From Neelides folsomi (taxonomy: Eukaryota > Arthropoda > Collembola > Neelipleona > Neelidae): 64,000 bases of DNA. Under the pieces are notes generated by a model. The model was not told the DNA's origin, searched no databases, and saw only the letters and a program-made list of their open reading frames with translations. Shown here one piece after another: positions 48,822 to 62,000 of the stretch; the first letter of the stretch is position 1, and every line of letters begins with the position of its first letter. Where the stretch lies: assembly GCA_034687125.1 (NCBI GenBank), contig JAQGBZ010000233.1:1-64000 (forward strand), written 5' to 3'. The translations under genes and the position numbers were made by a program.

Positions 48822-51580
48822 AGGCCATATTACCGGATGTACTAACACTTATCCCATTATCTGACTACTATAAAGAAGTAATATTTAAACTCGCTCCTTC
48901 TGTGAGTGAGTTAGCTGTAAATCTTTTTACTCCTCGTAAGTGGAGAAAGTTTGCGAAAATCCCTGATGAGTGGAGATAGAGAGAATTGTCCTGACGTGAG
49001 CGTCAGGCTCATGTTGATAGTAAGATGATTATCTGTTGTGAAGAGTAATGGAGATCCCCTACCATGGCTCGATCAAATACTAAACTCTGTTTCATTCATT
49101 CCCCATTTCCTCTTCTTCGAGGAAATTGGCACAGTGAGGTGTGTATAGGAACCGCCGGCTCCGGGAGCCACTTTGCACACAGACAGACAAATAACAATAC
49201 ACGCATCGTCCCACCCCATTTGTATTATTTGCTTTATTCATGCCGGGCCAATTATTATTGTTGAGAGATATTTGTATAGATAACTGAACCAAAGAATCCG
49301 TAACTGACTCTTGGGGAGCGTCATTAATAAGCCATTGGGCCGCAGGGGAGTGCAAATAGGACCAGAATACTTTAAGATTTGGCACACAATGGAAAGGTGC
49401 AAACGAGTATGTTCCGACTACGGATTTGATACAAGGAATGTCATTACAGGTTTAAGAACCAAAATTAGGACTCATCTTCTACACAATTCTATAAGAGTTT
49501 CTACTTTACAAGTCAAATCAGTATGAGAACAGAATCCTCTGCAGGAGCTTACATATACAATTATATGTATCATAATATAACTAAAGAATACATGTAAAAA
49601 CCAGACATCATAATGAGATTAAATTTAATTATTAAAGACAATAAAATTATCATATCAGTAGGTTAATCTTGAACTTAAGTTTTAAAATTACAAAGTCTCG
49701 AGTTCTCATGCTACAACTTGAGATTAGAATAGAAAATGAACTTGAAATCCAACAAAGCACAAAAGGAATAATGTCCATATTGTTTAAGAAAATTTGAGAC
49801 ATAAAAGTAAGTGGCATGAGTAAGAAATGAGAAGAGGAAAAATGTTTGAGATTTGTGAGAGATGTAAAGTAGTTATCTTTTAATTAAAAGTGTAGAAGAA
49901 AAATGAAAGAACAATGAACTAACAAGATTTTCTATAAGTCACAATAAGTCAAAGTGATTGAAAAGTTGAAAATTGAGAGAAATCTGCTTGTTGGTTTCTG
50001 GCTAACTACAATTTTCGCTTCTGACTGAGATGACCCCAAGAAGCGGCGAGTGAAGTGAAATCGAAATCAACTGCCGCTTTTTCTTACTTAATTTAATCCA
50101 AATTGTAGTTACAACTCGCATTCATTCAAGGGAGGAGACCTTTACATTCATACTCAATAAATAATTACATTCGTTTGATGTAGAAAACGAGAGATCTTGT
50201 CTAACAACTAATAATGCAATACTTTTTTACATCTTATCTAAACTATCTAATTCTAAAATGTAAGAACGCAATTCTGGATTGAGATGCACTTTCCATGCAT
50301 AATTACATGATTCATATTGTATCTAATATTTAACAATATTTATTTTAATATTAATGTCAATATTAAAATTAAAGCCGTCTAATAAAAATAAAATATTTAT
50401 TATTATTGATTCCACTGAAGAATTATGATAATATCACTATATTAAAGTTGGACGCTGTACGTTAGGTAAATAATTGAATAATATTCCAATAAGAAATTCG
50501 GCCAAGTTGTTTACAAATATATCTTTATCTGTGTTAGATACTCCTTTGTCTAATCAAATTGAAGTTAAAATTTTAATGATATAATGAAATGAAAACAAAA
50601 TTAATAGCTATCATATAAATAAGACCCCATATGATTAAAGTATGCTATGTTTTAACAGAATCCCAATTAATATACAAATTAAATAAAATTCCCAAGATAA
50701 AATTTACTGAAACTTTTATTTATGTATTTAAATTGAGAATAAACGTTACTTTTGTATTGAAGTTGTTATTAAATGTTTCTTACCGCTTGGTGGTTATAAA
50801 TAAGAAGCAGTGTTGTGGTTGTTGTGGAGGAGAGCAAGTGATCTCTTCCTTACCGAGACCCTCTCGTCAGTCAACTGCTTTTGGATGTGGGCCACTGGGC
50901 CAGCGGCGATCCTTCGGCGCTCAATTTCCCCTTAGAGTATATAAATTATTCGCTTCTTCATAATTGTCTCTTGATAAACATCTCTTAGCCCCGAATGCAT
51001 TCCTTGTTCTCGGCCTGAGGAACTTCCACTGTAATACTTTGACATCTCATGTCACCTCCCTATCTTCCCATCTCTCATCTCCCAACGAGCTCATTGGAAT
51101 TCCTCAGATCAAAAACTGAAGATTGCTCCTCAGTCTTCTTTTATTCGATCTCCCTCCTCCGTCGATCAAAATACGGAGAAATATTGAGAGCATTCAAATC
51201 CTCATTGCCTCCTTTTCAGTAACGTTTAAACCTCGCTTTAACATTACATTCTCCCAATGTCACAATAATGAAAAAGAAATGGAGAGCTACTTACTTCAAT
51301 GCTAATGGTAATTGCCAAGTGGGAATTTTTTTAAATCAAATATGGGAAAATTCAGAACAAGTTATTTGGATCAATCACTATTATATGAAAATGAAGTTGA
51401 TATACGAGCTCGAAGTTGTGATGGAAGAGATAAGGGAAGAATCTTAATCTCAATTTAATCTCGTCTCAGAATTAAAATGAAAAGAATGTAGTTCTTCCGC
51501 TTCCTTTTTAATCAAGTCAGTGTTACTCGAAATTTCATCCCAGCTTTAGTTGGATATACCTTGTAGCATAGGAATACATA

Positions 51581-51983
51581 TCGGGTGGTCCAGAGATCGA
51601 TGCGTATTTTTAATGAGTGATATCTTTTTTATTTATTAACCGAATTTCGTTAAAATTGGCAAGTATATACTTTATATATCGTATAATATAAGTAAAACCT
51701 CAAACTCTTCAATTGAACCCTATTTACTTCATTACCTCTCTGCAACCAACATTCAGTTGCCCCGCATCCTCTTTTGCACATAGCAACCGGGGTTTCCGCG
51801 AATGCTTTTGGCTAATAGCCTCTTTCAATTTAACAAAAGTAGACTGGTTTTTTGACATGACCCTAAATGAAGAAATCAAGGGGAGTCAAATCGGATGAAT
51901 TTTTTATCATTAACCATCTTAAATTTATGATTGATTAAAAAACGCATCGATCTCTGGTCAATCACCATCTGGTCATCACCCTG
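51581..51983 (-). mobile_element. Decayed mariner-like transposon fragment
   Basis: A 403-bp remnant flanked by TA at 51579-51580 and 51984-51985. Its inverted ends resemble TCGGGTGG...CCAGAGATCGATGCG on the left and CAGGGTGATGACCAG...CCAGAGATCGATGCG, in reverse complement, on the right. Between them, minus-strand frames near 51900-51700 show pieces like the 3' end of a DDE transposase: SDLTPLDFF, then GHVKKPVY, then AFAETPVAMCKRGCG and ending near EVNRVQLK. The pieces are interrupted by stop codons and frame changes, and the rest of the enzyme is missing. The TPLD aspartate would be the third catalytic acid. Confidence 0.75.
51700..51910 (-). pseudogene. Transposase fragment inside the mariner-like remnant
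   Basis: About 65 codons of a mariner/Tc-type transposase C-terminus with in-frame stops, recognised from the TPLDFF and CKRGCG blocks. The fragment cannot encode an active enzyme. Confidence 0.65.
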
Positions 51984-52527
51984 TACAGGGTTGAATTTTT
52001 ACTTTTTCTCTTTCGTTCATTCGAGTGGCTTTTCTCGACGTCTCTTGACTCGTTGATTGAAAGTGGAGATTAGCTCATGTTGAAGGAATAAGAGACCTCG
52101 GAGACATTTCCTTTTGAATGCACTCACTGACCTGTTTGTCTTGTAAGCTAATCGTAATACGTAAATAAAACTTAGATTTTTGAATTTATTAATATTTATT
52201 AACTTTTATTGATTTTGGAATTCGTGTATTATATTGCGTTTTTTTTAAAAAATTTCTCCCAATAACGATTTACTAACCTAACCTAACTAAAGTAAACTAA
52301 ACTTTATTTGTCTAATCGTTAAATGTTTTCGATTTTATTTTAATTTTTTTGTTCATATAAATATACATTTATCAACTCTCTCTTTATCTCTCATTTCTCA
52401 TTGTCAGTAAAAACAGAATAATATAATTTATTAAAATTTTTTAACAAGACATAATAATTAAATAAAACAGCGTATAAAATTATAATAAAAATAATAGTAA
52501 GTAGTCAAAATTAATAAAATGCGTAAA

Positions 52528-54706
52528 TCAATGAGGTAAAATATCCCCGATGTCTTCCAGTTCTTCGTCGATCCGATCAGGAACATCAATACTTTCGTAT
52601 CGCAAAGTTAAAAGTCTGTATAAGCCATCGTCTCCAGCTTTATATCTAAATATAAAAGTAGAATTTTTACAAAAAACTTCGAATATCAATAATAAATTTT
52701 ACAATAAATCAGTAATTTCAACACATTAGGAAATGTGTATTTTAATTAAGTACATGCAATTTTTGGCCTAACTGAATGATTTTTCTTACCTGAATCGAGA
52801 ATGACCTGATGGCCATTGAAGTTTATGGGCCGATATGAGGTGTTTTGTTAAGTACCACCCTTTTGTATATCTTTTCTGGCATTCATGGCAAATATAAGTT
52901 CTTGGATTATCGTTCGAATGAACTCTCTCCCAATGATAGTTAATTGCAGTCATCGCTTTCGATTTATAACTGCAGCCTTCTACTTCACATTTCAACGTTG
53001 ATACCATATGACTTTTGGTATGTCGTAAAAGATCGCTTTGAGATTTTGCGCTAAAATCAAGATTTTGATTTCAAACTTTAGAATTAAAAATTAGAACAAT
53101 GGAAAATTTAAATTGTATAAGCAATAGAGCTAATGTTGAGAAAACCAATAAAAAAATAATTGTAAATCTTACGAGTGAGTGCAAAATTCACAATGGAATG
53201 GTTTTTCACTCGTATGGCGATATTTTATATGTGCATTTAATCCAGAAGGCGAAGTGCAGGTCATATCGCACATTGAACATTGGTAAGTATTGATATGAGA
53301 TCTAATATGTTCACGAAGTAAACGAGCAGTTGGAAATTCCTTCATGCATGCTTCACACGAGTAAGTCACTCCTAAATGAAAAAATAAATGGCTAATGCAT
53401 TAAGACAATGATAAAATAAGTAAAATTTTAAATCCAAAATAATATTTATAATTTATAACAACCTAATTGTACTTGTCTTCTACAATGATCAAAGTATCGA
53501 GTTCTGTTAGCAAAGAGTGCACCACAATTTGGGCATGCTAATAGTTTTTCTTGAGTATGACTTCTCATATGATCACGGAGCTTTGTAATATTGCAGAATA
53601 AAATACCACAACCTTAAAGATAAATAATTGTACAATCATTTATTAACCCATATCGATCATTTATAATGCTTCTCTTTTACATTTAAATGAATTAATATTG
53701 GTGAAATTGTGATTTGTATTTATAGTTATTTTGATTTACTTACCACCCCATTTACATTCAATTCCTCCAGGAACATTTCGACCTTTTTTCTCAGAATCAC
53801 AATGACCTCGAATGTGATCATAGTATAATTGAATATTAACAAAAATTTCAGAACAATTTCCCCAAGCACACACTAAATTTTCTGACAAATCGGGAAGAAT
53901 ATTTCTATTGCTCGAATCAGCTTTGCATGGCTGTATATTAAAAATATGAATCAAAATAGAGGAATTAAAATAAATACACATAATCGTTGATGCATAATAT
54001 AATTGCGATGCACTTTTAAATAAATATGAATAATTTAATATTTTACATTGAGTTCTGATCGAATACGGGTGTTCGTCCCAATACATTTTAATTTTGTGTG
54101 ATAAGCATGAAGATATAAATGTCGCATTAAATCTTCAGAATGCTGAACTTTATAAGGACAAAGATTCCAGTTGCACTTTAATAAAACTGTAAACAAAGAA
54201 TATCAAATAATTCATTAACATCCAAAAATAGTATTCGATATCCGTTTTGTTGTGACTTAATTTAACAGCTGAGATCATTAAGTGTAAATGTCTTTCGTTG
54301 AAAACAATAAATACCTTCATTTTTTTTCGCGTCTTTGAGAAAATTAATTTCAATCACCGGGGTGTGACAAGTAACGTGGTCCATAAAGTCATTTAATATA
54401 TGTGTTGAGAAGTTGCAATCAGACCATTCACATTGAAGGTCGAGAGGTTCGTCGATAAATTTAGTTGGCTTGATTGTTGTAATACGTTTAGAAGATAATG
54501 GATTAGTTGGTCCAGCCACAATCACAGAACCTGTAAAAATAATAATAAATCGTACATTTTAGTGAGCTAAATTTTTACGACCTACATATTTAGCAAAGTC
54601 AACAAGGAAAGAATTTTGAGTGGTTTTATATCTTGAATATTAAATTTAAATTAATTATACCTGTATTTGGGGGTGTAAATTGTTCACTTTGGCTATTTTG
54701 GTCCAT
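52528..54706 (-). CDS. HINFP: HINFP-like C2H2 zinc-finger transcription factor, complete
   Basis: Eight exons: 54706-54661, 54530-54315, 54186-54047, 53930-53744, 53612-53463, 53371-53173, 53050-52790 and 52645-52528, giving 438 aa. All splice sites are GT-AG with matching phases. About ten C2H2 fingers follow a short Ser/Gln/Thr N-terminus. The first are of the longer C-x4/5-C type (CEWSDC, CNWNLC, CAWGNC, CKWGGC) and later ones are C-x2-C (CPNC, CEAC, CSMC, CEFC, CHEC). The run HKLQWPSGHSRFR after the last finger, then YKAGDDGLYRLLTLRYES, is the HINFP signature. The known mammalian protein binds histone H4 promoters at the G1/S boundary. It is shorter than the roughly 517-aa human protein. 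It is divergent from AGTPBP1. Confidence 0.92.
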
Positions 54707-56054
54707 TTTATAACGAGGCTAATTTTGTGAATTGTGCCTTTAAATCTTAATTGACTTCAACAACTGATTCTTATTTCGTTGTGTTGGTTCGAAGAGAAAA
54801 GAGCCACCGCGCGCTCTCGTAATCTCAGCCGCGAAAGTTGTTTCATTTCTATTTCTGACTCTGATCTTGACATTTCTTCTTCTGCAAAATACCAAACAGT
54901 AAAAATGTTTTGCAAACTCTTGGGTTTGAGATCGGGTTGGTTAAAGGTTGGCAAATTGTCAAATTGAATACCTTATCCGAATTTAGTTAAAATCGACGAG
55001 TACAATTTAATCTTTTTACAATTTAAGTTTTAAGAGGACTTGTAACTAAAAGAAAAGCTTAAATATTAAAAATATTAGGCACGGACACTTGACCGAGTTT
55101 TGGCACAAGAAGTAATTTCAGGTTGATACACACGGAACTTCCATCGCGTAAGTAAAAGTTGCAATTTTTATTGATTCCCATGTATATTCACTATTACAAC
55201 ACAATTTTTTAAAAATATATAATAAATAACTTTTAATTCTTCACAAAATTATAAGTGGTTTTGTTAATATTTGTAATAAGCGCTAAAGAGGATAATTTAA
55301 TAAGATGATTAACTTTCGACAGGAAATTTTCAAGTTACAAAATCAGTAGTCATTTGTAAATTGACTGACGGAAACAAAAGGTTAGTTGTATGATTTTTAT
55401 TTATTTTAGTAAATTATATATAAATAACATTATGTAATAATGTAATAATTAAATTTAGTACCTTTGATTGACACCTGGATCAAATAGATGAATAACCAAA
55501 CTTGCTGACCAAGAATAACAATATACATATTATACGATACATATTATGTAATCATAGATTGAAACAATTTCTGCAACTATTTTACGTAAATTTTAAGTAT
55601 AAAATTTAATCTTCGTAATAATGTATCTGTAAATACTTCAAAGTGTTTTTCGTAAATATTCTTTACAACTTTGAAATTTTTAATTGGCTATTCAACAGAG
55701 CGAGTAAGAACCTTGCAATTAACAGTACGAGTACTCGTACGTATAACTCCCCAAATTATATACATTCACGTTTGGGTCCGTAAAACTCCTGATCGTTTAG
55801 TTAAGTTTGGTTTACTTTAAGAAACTTTGATCTGAATGTGAGGCTTAAATTTGTACCCGAGCCAAGTTGAACACGTTATAAAGTTGTTACTTTGTTAGGA
55901 TCTGTCAGTCAGTCAGTTACATCCAACGAATCTTCTTAGCTCTTCAGCTCTTTGAACATGAGTTGTTTGCTATTTAATTTTTAACTTGTGTTTTAGACAT
56001 TCCGACAACCATTAAACTTTAATCGCGACAGCCATAACTCAGAAAATAAGAATA
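54707..56054. other. Divergent intergenic region between HINFP and AGTPBP1
   Basis: 1.35 kb separates the two start codons. Open frames here, such as 54779-54967, overlap the expected 5' UTR or promoter and have no domain support. A core promoter for AGTPBP1 is described separately. No TATA or Inr was identified for HINFP. Confidence 0.6.
55877..55917 (+). promoter_or_regulatory. Putative AGTPBP1 core promoter (TATA plus triple initiator)
   Basis: TATAAAG (55877-55883) lies 30 nt before the A of the first initiator in TCAGTCAGTCAGT (55905-55917). TCAGT is the arthropod Inr core, here repeated three times with a 4-bp step, which would allow several adjacent start sites. The inferred 5' UTR of about 150 nt has no intron and leads to the ATG at 56055. 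Confidence 0.5.
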
Positions 56055-59000
56055 ATGGACCCATCGGAACCCGAACCATCGTCCAGTCGAGCCGACTTAA
56101 AAGGACCCGTTGAAGACGAATGGTGGAAGGGTTTCATTAATGTTGTGAAAAATGAAGATGACACCAGCGAAGTTATTTATTCTGTTAAATGGCTTGAACA
56201 TTCTCTGAAGAAAGCTTCAACAATTTTAATAACACATAGTAAGTTTAATGAATGAAAATTATATTTAAAGTATTCAATTCAAAGATTTAAAAAGTCGAAC
56301 GACAATAATTACAAAATTAAATGCCTAATCGTTTTGATCATATTTTAGATTCTGATAGGAGAAAGCAAATTTTGGATTACATTACTGAAAGTCCACTAGG
56401 AATGCATCGATTGGTGTTTGCTTTAAAAGTAAGTAATTCTTAAATCAACTAAATGTATACACGATTTTAACTAATGTGACGATTTTAATAAAGTCAATTA
56501 AACTTTTAATTTTAGCATTCGCTGACAGCGTATGAAAATGTTGACATCTCTTCTATTTTGCGACAAACTGTGAACCCTCGAAACAGTAATTTGTCATCCG
56601 TTAATTTTAACCTTATATTTTGAGCATTTAAGCAATAAAAATGGCAGTAGTGAAAAGTTCAAGGAGGACTAATTAAGCTTAATTGGATTAATTTGAATTC
56701 CTTGAGTTTTTTCCTAATGGACGAAGATGTAGGTAAGACAAGGATAAATGCGAGATTAAATGTAAGTTATCTAAACTCACTTTCTCATCCTTTTCAAACG
56801 AACGGCAGGGCTAAAAATTGCTTGGGCAGACCTCCAATTTGTTTCTTAAAGACGAAAGGGTTGAGGAGAATTGAGGCACCGGGTCTGTCAACTTGCTCGC
56901 ACCTCAAACCCCTCCATAATTTATACTCGTCTCACTTAACCTCTCGTCAGGGGGAAATGATTTGAAGTAGAAGAGTAAACAAATGATTTTGTCTTGTAGA
57001 AAAGAACCGTTACGAAGCTTTAAAGTATTTGATACTCGGAGACTACGCCTCACAATTGATCCAAATACTTGTGGAACTTCAAGAAACAATGACGATGACG
57101 GCGGATCCTCTTTTGATGAAGAGTCTTGAAATAACAAATAATAACGTTATTTGGTTTCTGCTCCCAGTTGCTTGCAAAGGTAAAGCCATTTTAATAAAAT
57201 TAGTTTATCTTTTAATTTTAGCCCTTGATGCATCTTATTTATTTTTAGACTATGCTACTTGATTGCAATCATTTAATTATCATGAAAGATAGTGTTATTA
57301 TTTATATAACATTATTTGTTTAAATCTTATTTTATTCTTATCTTGAAAAGATGAAATCTTAATTGCATGAATGGGCCAAGTTTTTAAAAAGATGTCAAGT
57401 TTGCTAAATTACTATTTTTATTTGATCCTTCATAACCAAGTATTATGATATAAGAACTCTAGCTGGCTCATTAATGATGGTTTTTTCATCGGCTTTTGCC
57501 AAGTGAAATAAGGAAACTACACAATGTAGAAAAATATGTAGCAGATGTAAATGAAATGATCTGTTGGGTAATGAAATGTGTATTTTGTTAGATCCAAGAT
57601 TTGCCCACAAGGTCCGTTTGCAGTCAAAGATCAAATTTATGCATGGTCTCGTGAGAAAGAATTTTCAATCAACAAACAACACACATTTCCCATTACTCAA
57701 AATTCTCAAAGTTCTGTCGAGAAATCGTAAGATTTTAATCTTTATTTTCAATTTAATTTTATTACACATTTAAATAGTTTTGAGAGAACAAAGGACAATG
57801 TTTCTATTTTTATAATGAATTTTATTTACTCTCAGCTGATGTGTCTTTGGTGCTTGGGAAGGACAAAGTGATGTCAACGGTGAATAAAATGCTAAACAAG
57901 TTGGGGAACTCTCCGTCGGCCAAATTCTTACTTGTTATTGAAATCCTTGCATATCTGACTAAAGAAAGTACGACCATCAATTACTTTTATCAACTTATTA
58001 ACAACAGTAATTTCAGTAATTTGTCTACAATAGAGAAATGATATGAATTCTTGTAGAGTCGAATATCGTGAAATTTCTTAAAACTGGTCTTTTGCCAAAG
58101 CTGAACCGAACTTTCTCTTATTGGCAGACTTGGAAAGGGAAGGGTCTCCACAAGTTTAGCAAATACATCCTCAATATTTACTCACATGTTGCCAAAACAA
58201 GTAAGGATACGAGAAAAGCATTAATTACATATTACTAACGTCCTTAAACAGAAATAACATTTTTAATAATGGTGGTTAAATCACAAGCCTTCGATTCTTA
58301 AGTTCTTCAAAATGTTCAATGACACTTAACGAGAATTGTAAATCAATTTTTTCCATTCGGGATCTTTAAGTTTCACACTTGTGCCAAAAGTGTAATTTTT
58401 TATATCGGGCGTTGATTGGTATTCAGTTTGCAATTTATCATTTTCAGAGACTGGAAAGAGGGGATTAGTCAAAACAGAAGCGATGAACAACCTTAGGAAG
58501 TTATGTGAAGGATTCCCCAACGACAAGTTTTTTGATTTGATCGTGAGTAAATCTTATGGGATTATGAGCATGAGTGTGGGGAAACACAAACTCCCATTTT
58601 CGGATCCAACCAGCCCCCTTCGGTTTGCATTGCCAATGGCTCCAGAAATGGAAGAAGGAGCGAGCAGCAGCGATGAGGATGAACCCGATGAGGAAATTGA
58701 CGGGTCTGATTTCTCTGATGAAGATCCATTGGATGATGACACAGACGATGATTTTGAAATTGCATATAAAGACGATGAATTTGTCGAGCTCGTTCCAATC
58801 TCCCCCACTTTCAAAGACTCAAAGGAATCAATTCAAGATTTGGGAGATGAAAATCTTAAGAAGGATTTTGAAAGCAAGGCAAAAGCTACAGAGAATCTCG
58901 CTTCAAAACCGCTCAAAGAAGATGAAATGGAAAATCTGCTTAACTTTGCTCAATTTTTTAGCGAATTTGATGGGAATTTGAAATACGAAACTGAGCTTTA

Positions 59001-62000
59001 CAAAAGGTTTCCTCAAAATTCTATCTTGTTTGAACTTCCGAATGGGAGCTTCCTTCAGAGAAGTGCTTATGAGAAAGAATTGAAAGCTGGGAGCCATGAG
59101 AGTAAATTGCCCATTTTCAGTAATTTTTCAATAATGAGATAATTGACGATGGCCATGAACATTGAATTGATTATCAATTTGCTACTTTTATCAACATAGG
59201 AGGAGATTCAGAAACGGAGGAAATCGAACAAGTTTATTTACACATTGCCAATAAGATTCATAGTGTTTCACCCTTTGTCAAAATCGCATATCCCGATATG
59301 CAACTTGCGGGTGGGAAGAAGAAAATGGAATTTCTCACTCCTTTTACCGATCGAAATACAACAAGGTAATCAGTTAATCTGAGATAGAAATAAAAATAAA
59401 TACAAATGTGTCAGTTATACACTGATCTATTTGGAAAGTTAAAAAAGATTATTAATTTTTACAAAATAATAAATATTAATCATTGGAATCAAATAGGAGA
59501 AAAATCATCAATGGGATGGCAAGAACTTGTGGCGTAGACAAATTCAAACCAAGGACAATTTTCGATTTGGATCAATTGATGGAATCAAGTCCTCTCGATA
59601 AAGATCATAAGTTGACCAACATTGATGAAAGTATTGTTGGAGTCTTAGACAAGAAAACTGACAATTTGTTTTTTGAGTCAAGATTTGAAAGTGGGAATTT
59701 GAGAAAAGCTGTTCAAGTAATTTTACCAATTTAAATTCTAATCATAATAAATTGATAATCCATTCAATTTCATTGAACTAATGGGAACTGAACTTAAGGT
59801 TGGAGAACGCGAGTATGATATTTATTTAACGTCTGACGTCAATTCCAAAGGACGAAACCAATGGTTTTACTTTCAAGTCTCGAATGTCGTTGACAGCGTA
59901 GCGTACACCTTCAATATTGTCAACTGTGTGAAAGTGAATTCCCAATTCAACTATGGTGAGTTGTGCCAATTTTTCTTTACTAAACTTACTATGCCTCTGC
60001 TAATAGAAAGTGACATTAATTTTAATGAAGGGATGCAACCGCTTGTTTATTCTGTGTCTGGAGCGATTGAAGGCAGAGGCGGGTGGTTCCGTTCCGGGTC
60101 CAACATTTGCTATTTCCGCAATGGTTATGTAAATAGTCATTCGAAGAAGACGAAATGCTACTACACGGCTTCTTTCAACATCACCTTTAAGTACCGCGGG
60201 GACGTTTGCTACCTCGCTTTTCATTACCCGTATACCTACACACGAATGTTGGTGAGTTGCATAATACTGTTTTTCTGAGTCGCACCACCATCGGTTCAAG
60301 TCTCAATATTACCCTGAATGATTCTTTTTATGATCAGACTGAGATTTGGAAGGCGAAGAAACAAGTCGGGTCGAATGTTTTATTTAGATACGACGTCCTT
60401 TGCCAAACAATGAACAAAAACGAAGTGCCGCTTTTGACCATTACTGCACCTAACAACAGCAAGCAACCGATCGAGGTAAAACTCGTTCTTTTATAATAAC
60501 CTATTTAACTTGACGCAACACTGAGTATGTATTCTATTTAAATAAGATTAAGTTAAAATCATTAAAAAGGAAATATTTTAAAAATTGAATGAAAAGAAGT
60601 GAAAAACTAAAAAATAGCAAAACGACAATTTTGCACGAATTTTCAAGTTTTTAAATATTTACAGCTTAGAGATGTGATATTTCTAACTGCAAGAGTTCAC
60701 CCAGGGGAAAGCAACGCGTCTTGGGTGATGGCTGGGGTCATTCAGAAACTCCTCTTCAGTCATGATATGGAAAAGCTTTTGAAGAAATATGTTTTTAAAA
60801 TTGTTCCAATGTTGAATTGTGAAGGAGTTCTCAATGGATGGTAAGCTCGAACAAACATTTTTTTATTCATCATTAAATGACTATGTATGTCCTTTAGTAG
60901 TTATAAGTATAAAAAGAGAAACCGTCTTTTTTAATTAAAATATTACTTCTACATTCCGATAGTAATCGTTGTGGGCTGACAAATGAAGACTTGAATAGAA
61001 GATGGAAAAACCCGAATCCAGTTCTTCATGATAGTATTTACTTTACAAAAGTACAAACATGCATTTATTTGCCTAAAATTATTTTACTTCTATTTGGTAT
61101 CAAAATTAATTATAATTTTTCCCATTTGTATCAATTTAGTCTTTAATAGAGTTCAGTTGTCGAGTTAGACACAAAGTTCCAATTTTGTACTGCGATATTC
61201 ATGGTCATTCAAGAAAGAAAAATGCATTCTTTTTTGGTTGTTCTCGAGCTCGATCTTGGAATACTGATGATAGATGCTTACCAGAAAATCCCAACGATCA
61301 TCTCGTATAACTAAATCTCTTAATTCTTTAATGTCCTGTTGTGTAAAATTAAGTGATTTCATAGGCTTTACCTGAAACAATGTCAAGAATTTCCCATTCG
61401 GTTTCTTTAACCAATTGTCATTTTGACGTGAAAAGAAATCGAGAGTCAACGGCGAGAGTTGCTTTATGGAGACAATTTGGAATCACGAAATCATATACTT
61501 TAGAAAGTTCTTTCTGTGGTTTTGATAGAGGTCCATTAAAGGTTAGATTCAACAACCAAGAAGGAAACTATCATTAATTATTGTTAAATATTTTACACTT
61601 ATATTATTTATTAAATAAATGATAGGATGAGAGATTATTAATTATCTTGATTGAATAGGGTCAGAGCCTGGGAGTTCATCATTTGTATGAGCTCGGAGAA
61701 AAATTGTGCAACGCTATTGATGAGATGGACAACCCTGTGAAATCAATCTCCGATTACAAAGTTGATTTAAGCCAAGACATCCCCGATGTAAAAGAAAGTC
61801 ATATGAATCTGTTCATAGAGGAATCGAGGTATTTTTGTAAGAAATGCTTCTGCTCCATTTCCTTTTTTAGTCCTATCCTTTTCATTTTTGAAGTAGTTCT
61901 AGCTTTTGGGATACCTTTACATTTTCAATTTTATATCATTGCTTTACAAGAGAATCTTAAATAACTCATTTTCATCTTGAGATGTTACATAATAGATACA

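Larger units (their letters stand above)
48822..52527. other. Intergenic region between the CSP and HINFP genes
   Basis: AT-rich, with no supported exon. It contains a mariner-like remnant (51581-51983) and, at 50941-50947, a TATATAA motif on the plus strand without an attached gene. TAACCTAACCTAAC at about 52276 is three short TTAGG-type units, too few to call an internal telomeric repeat. Confidence 0.5.

Noticed and set aside
52269-52290. TAACCTAACCTAAC as an interstitial telomeric repeat
   Set aside because: Only about three TTAGG-type units; similar short runs at 4210 and 36780 are within chance for AT-rich DNA.
58554-58814. Minus-strand Ser-rich frames opposite AGTPBP1 exon 8
   Set aside because: Antisense shadow of the acidic Asp/Glu-rich coding stretch.
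60252-60337. Acceptor at 60280 or 60301 for AGTPBP1 exon 13
   Set aside because: Both give the wrong phase after the GTGAGT donor at 60251; the acceptor at 60337 keeps the frame and joins TRML to TEIWKAKK as in relatives.
61165-61449. 94-codon minus-strand frame over the AGTPBP1 catalytic exons
   Set aside because: Overlaps exons 16-17, which carry the HGH zinc ligand and conserved residues on the plus strand.
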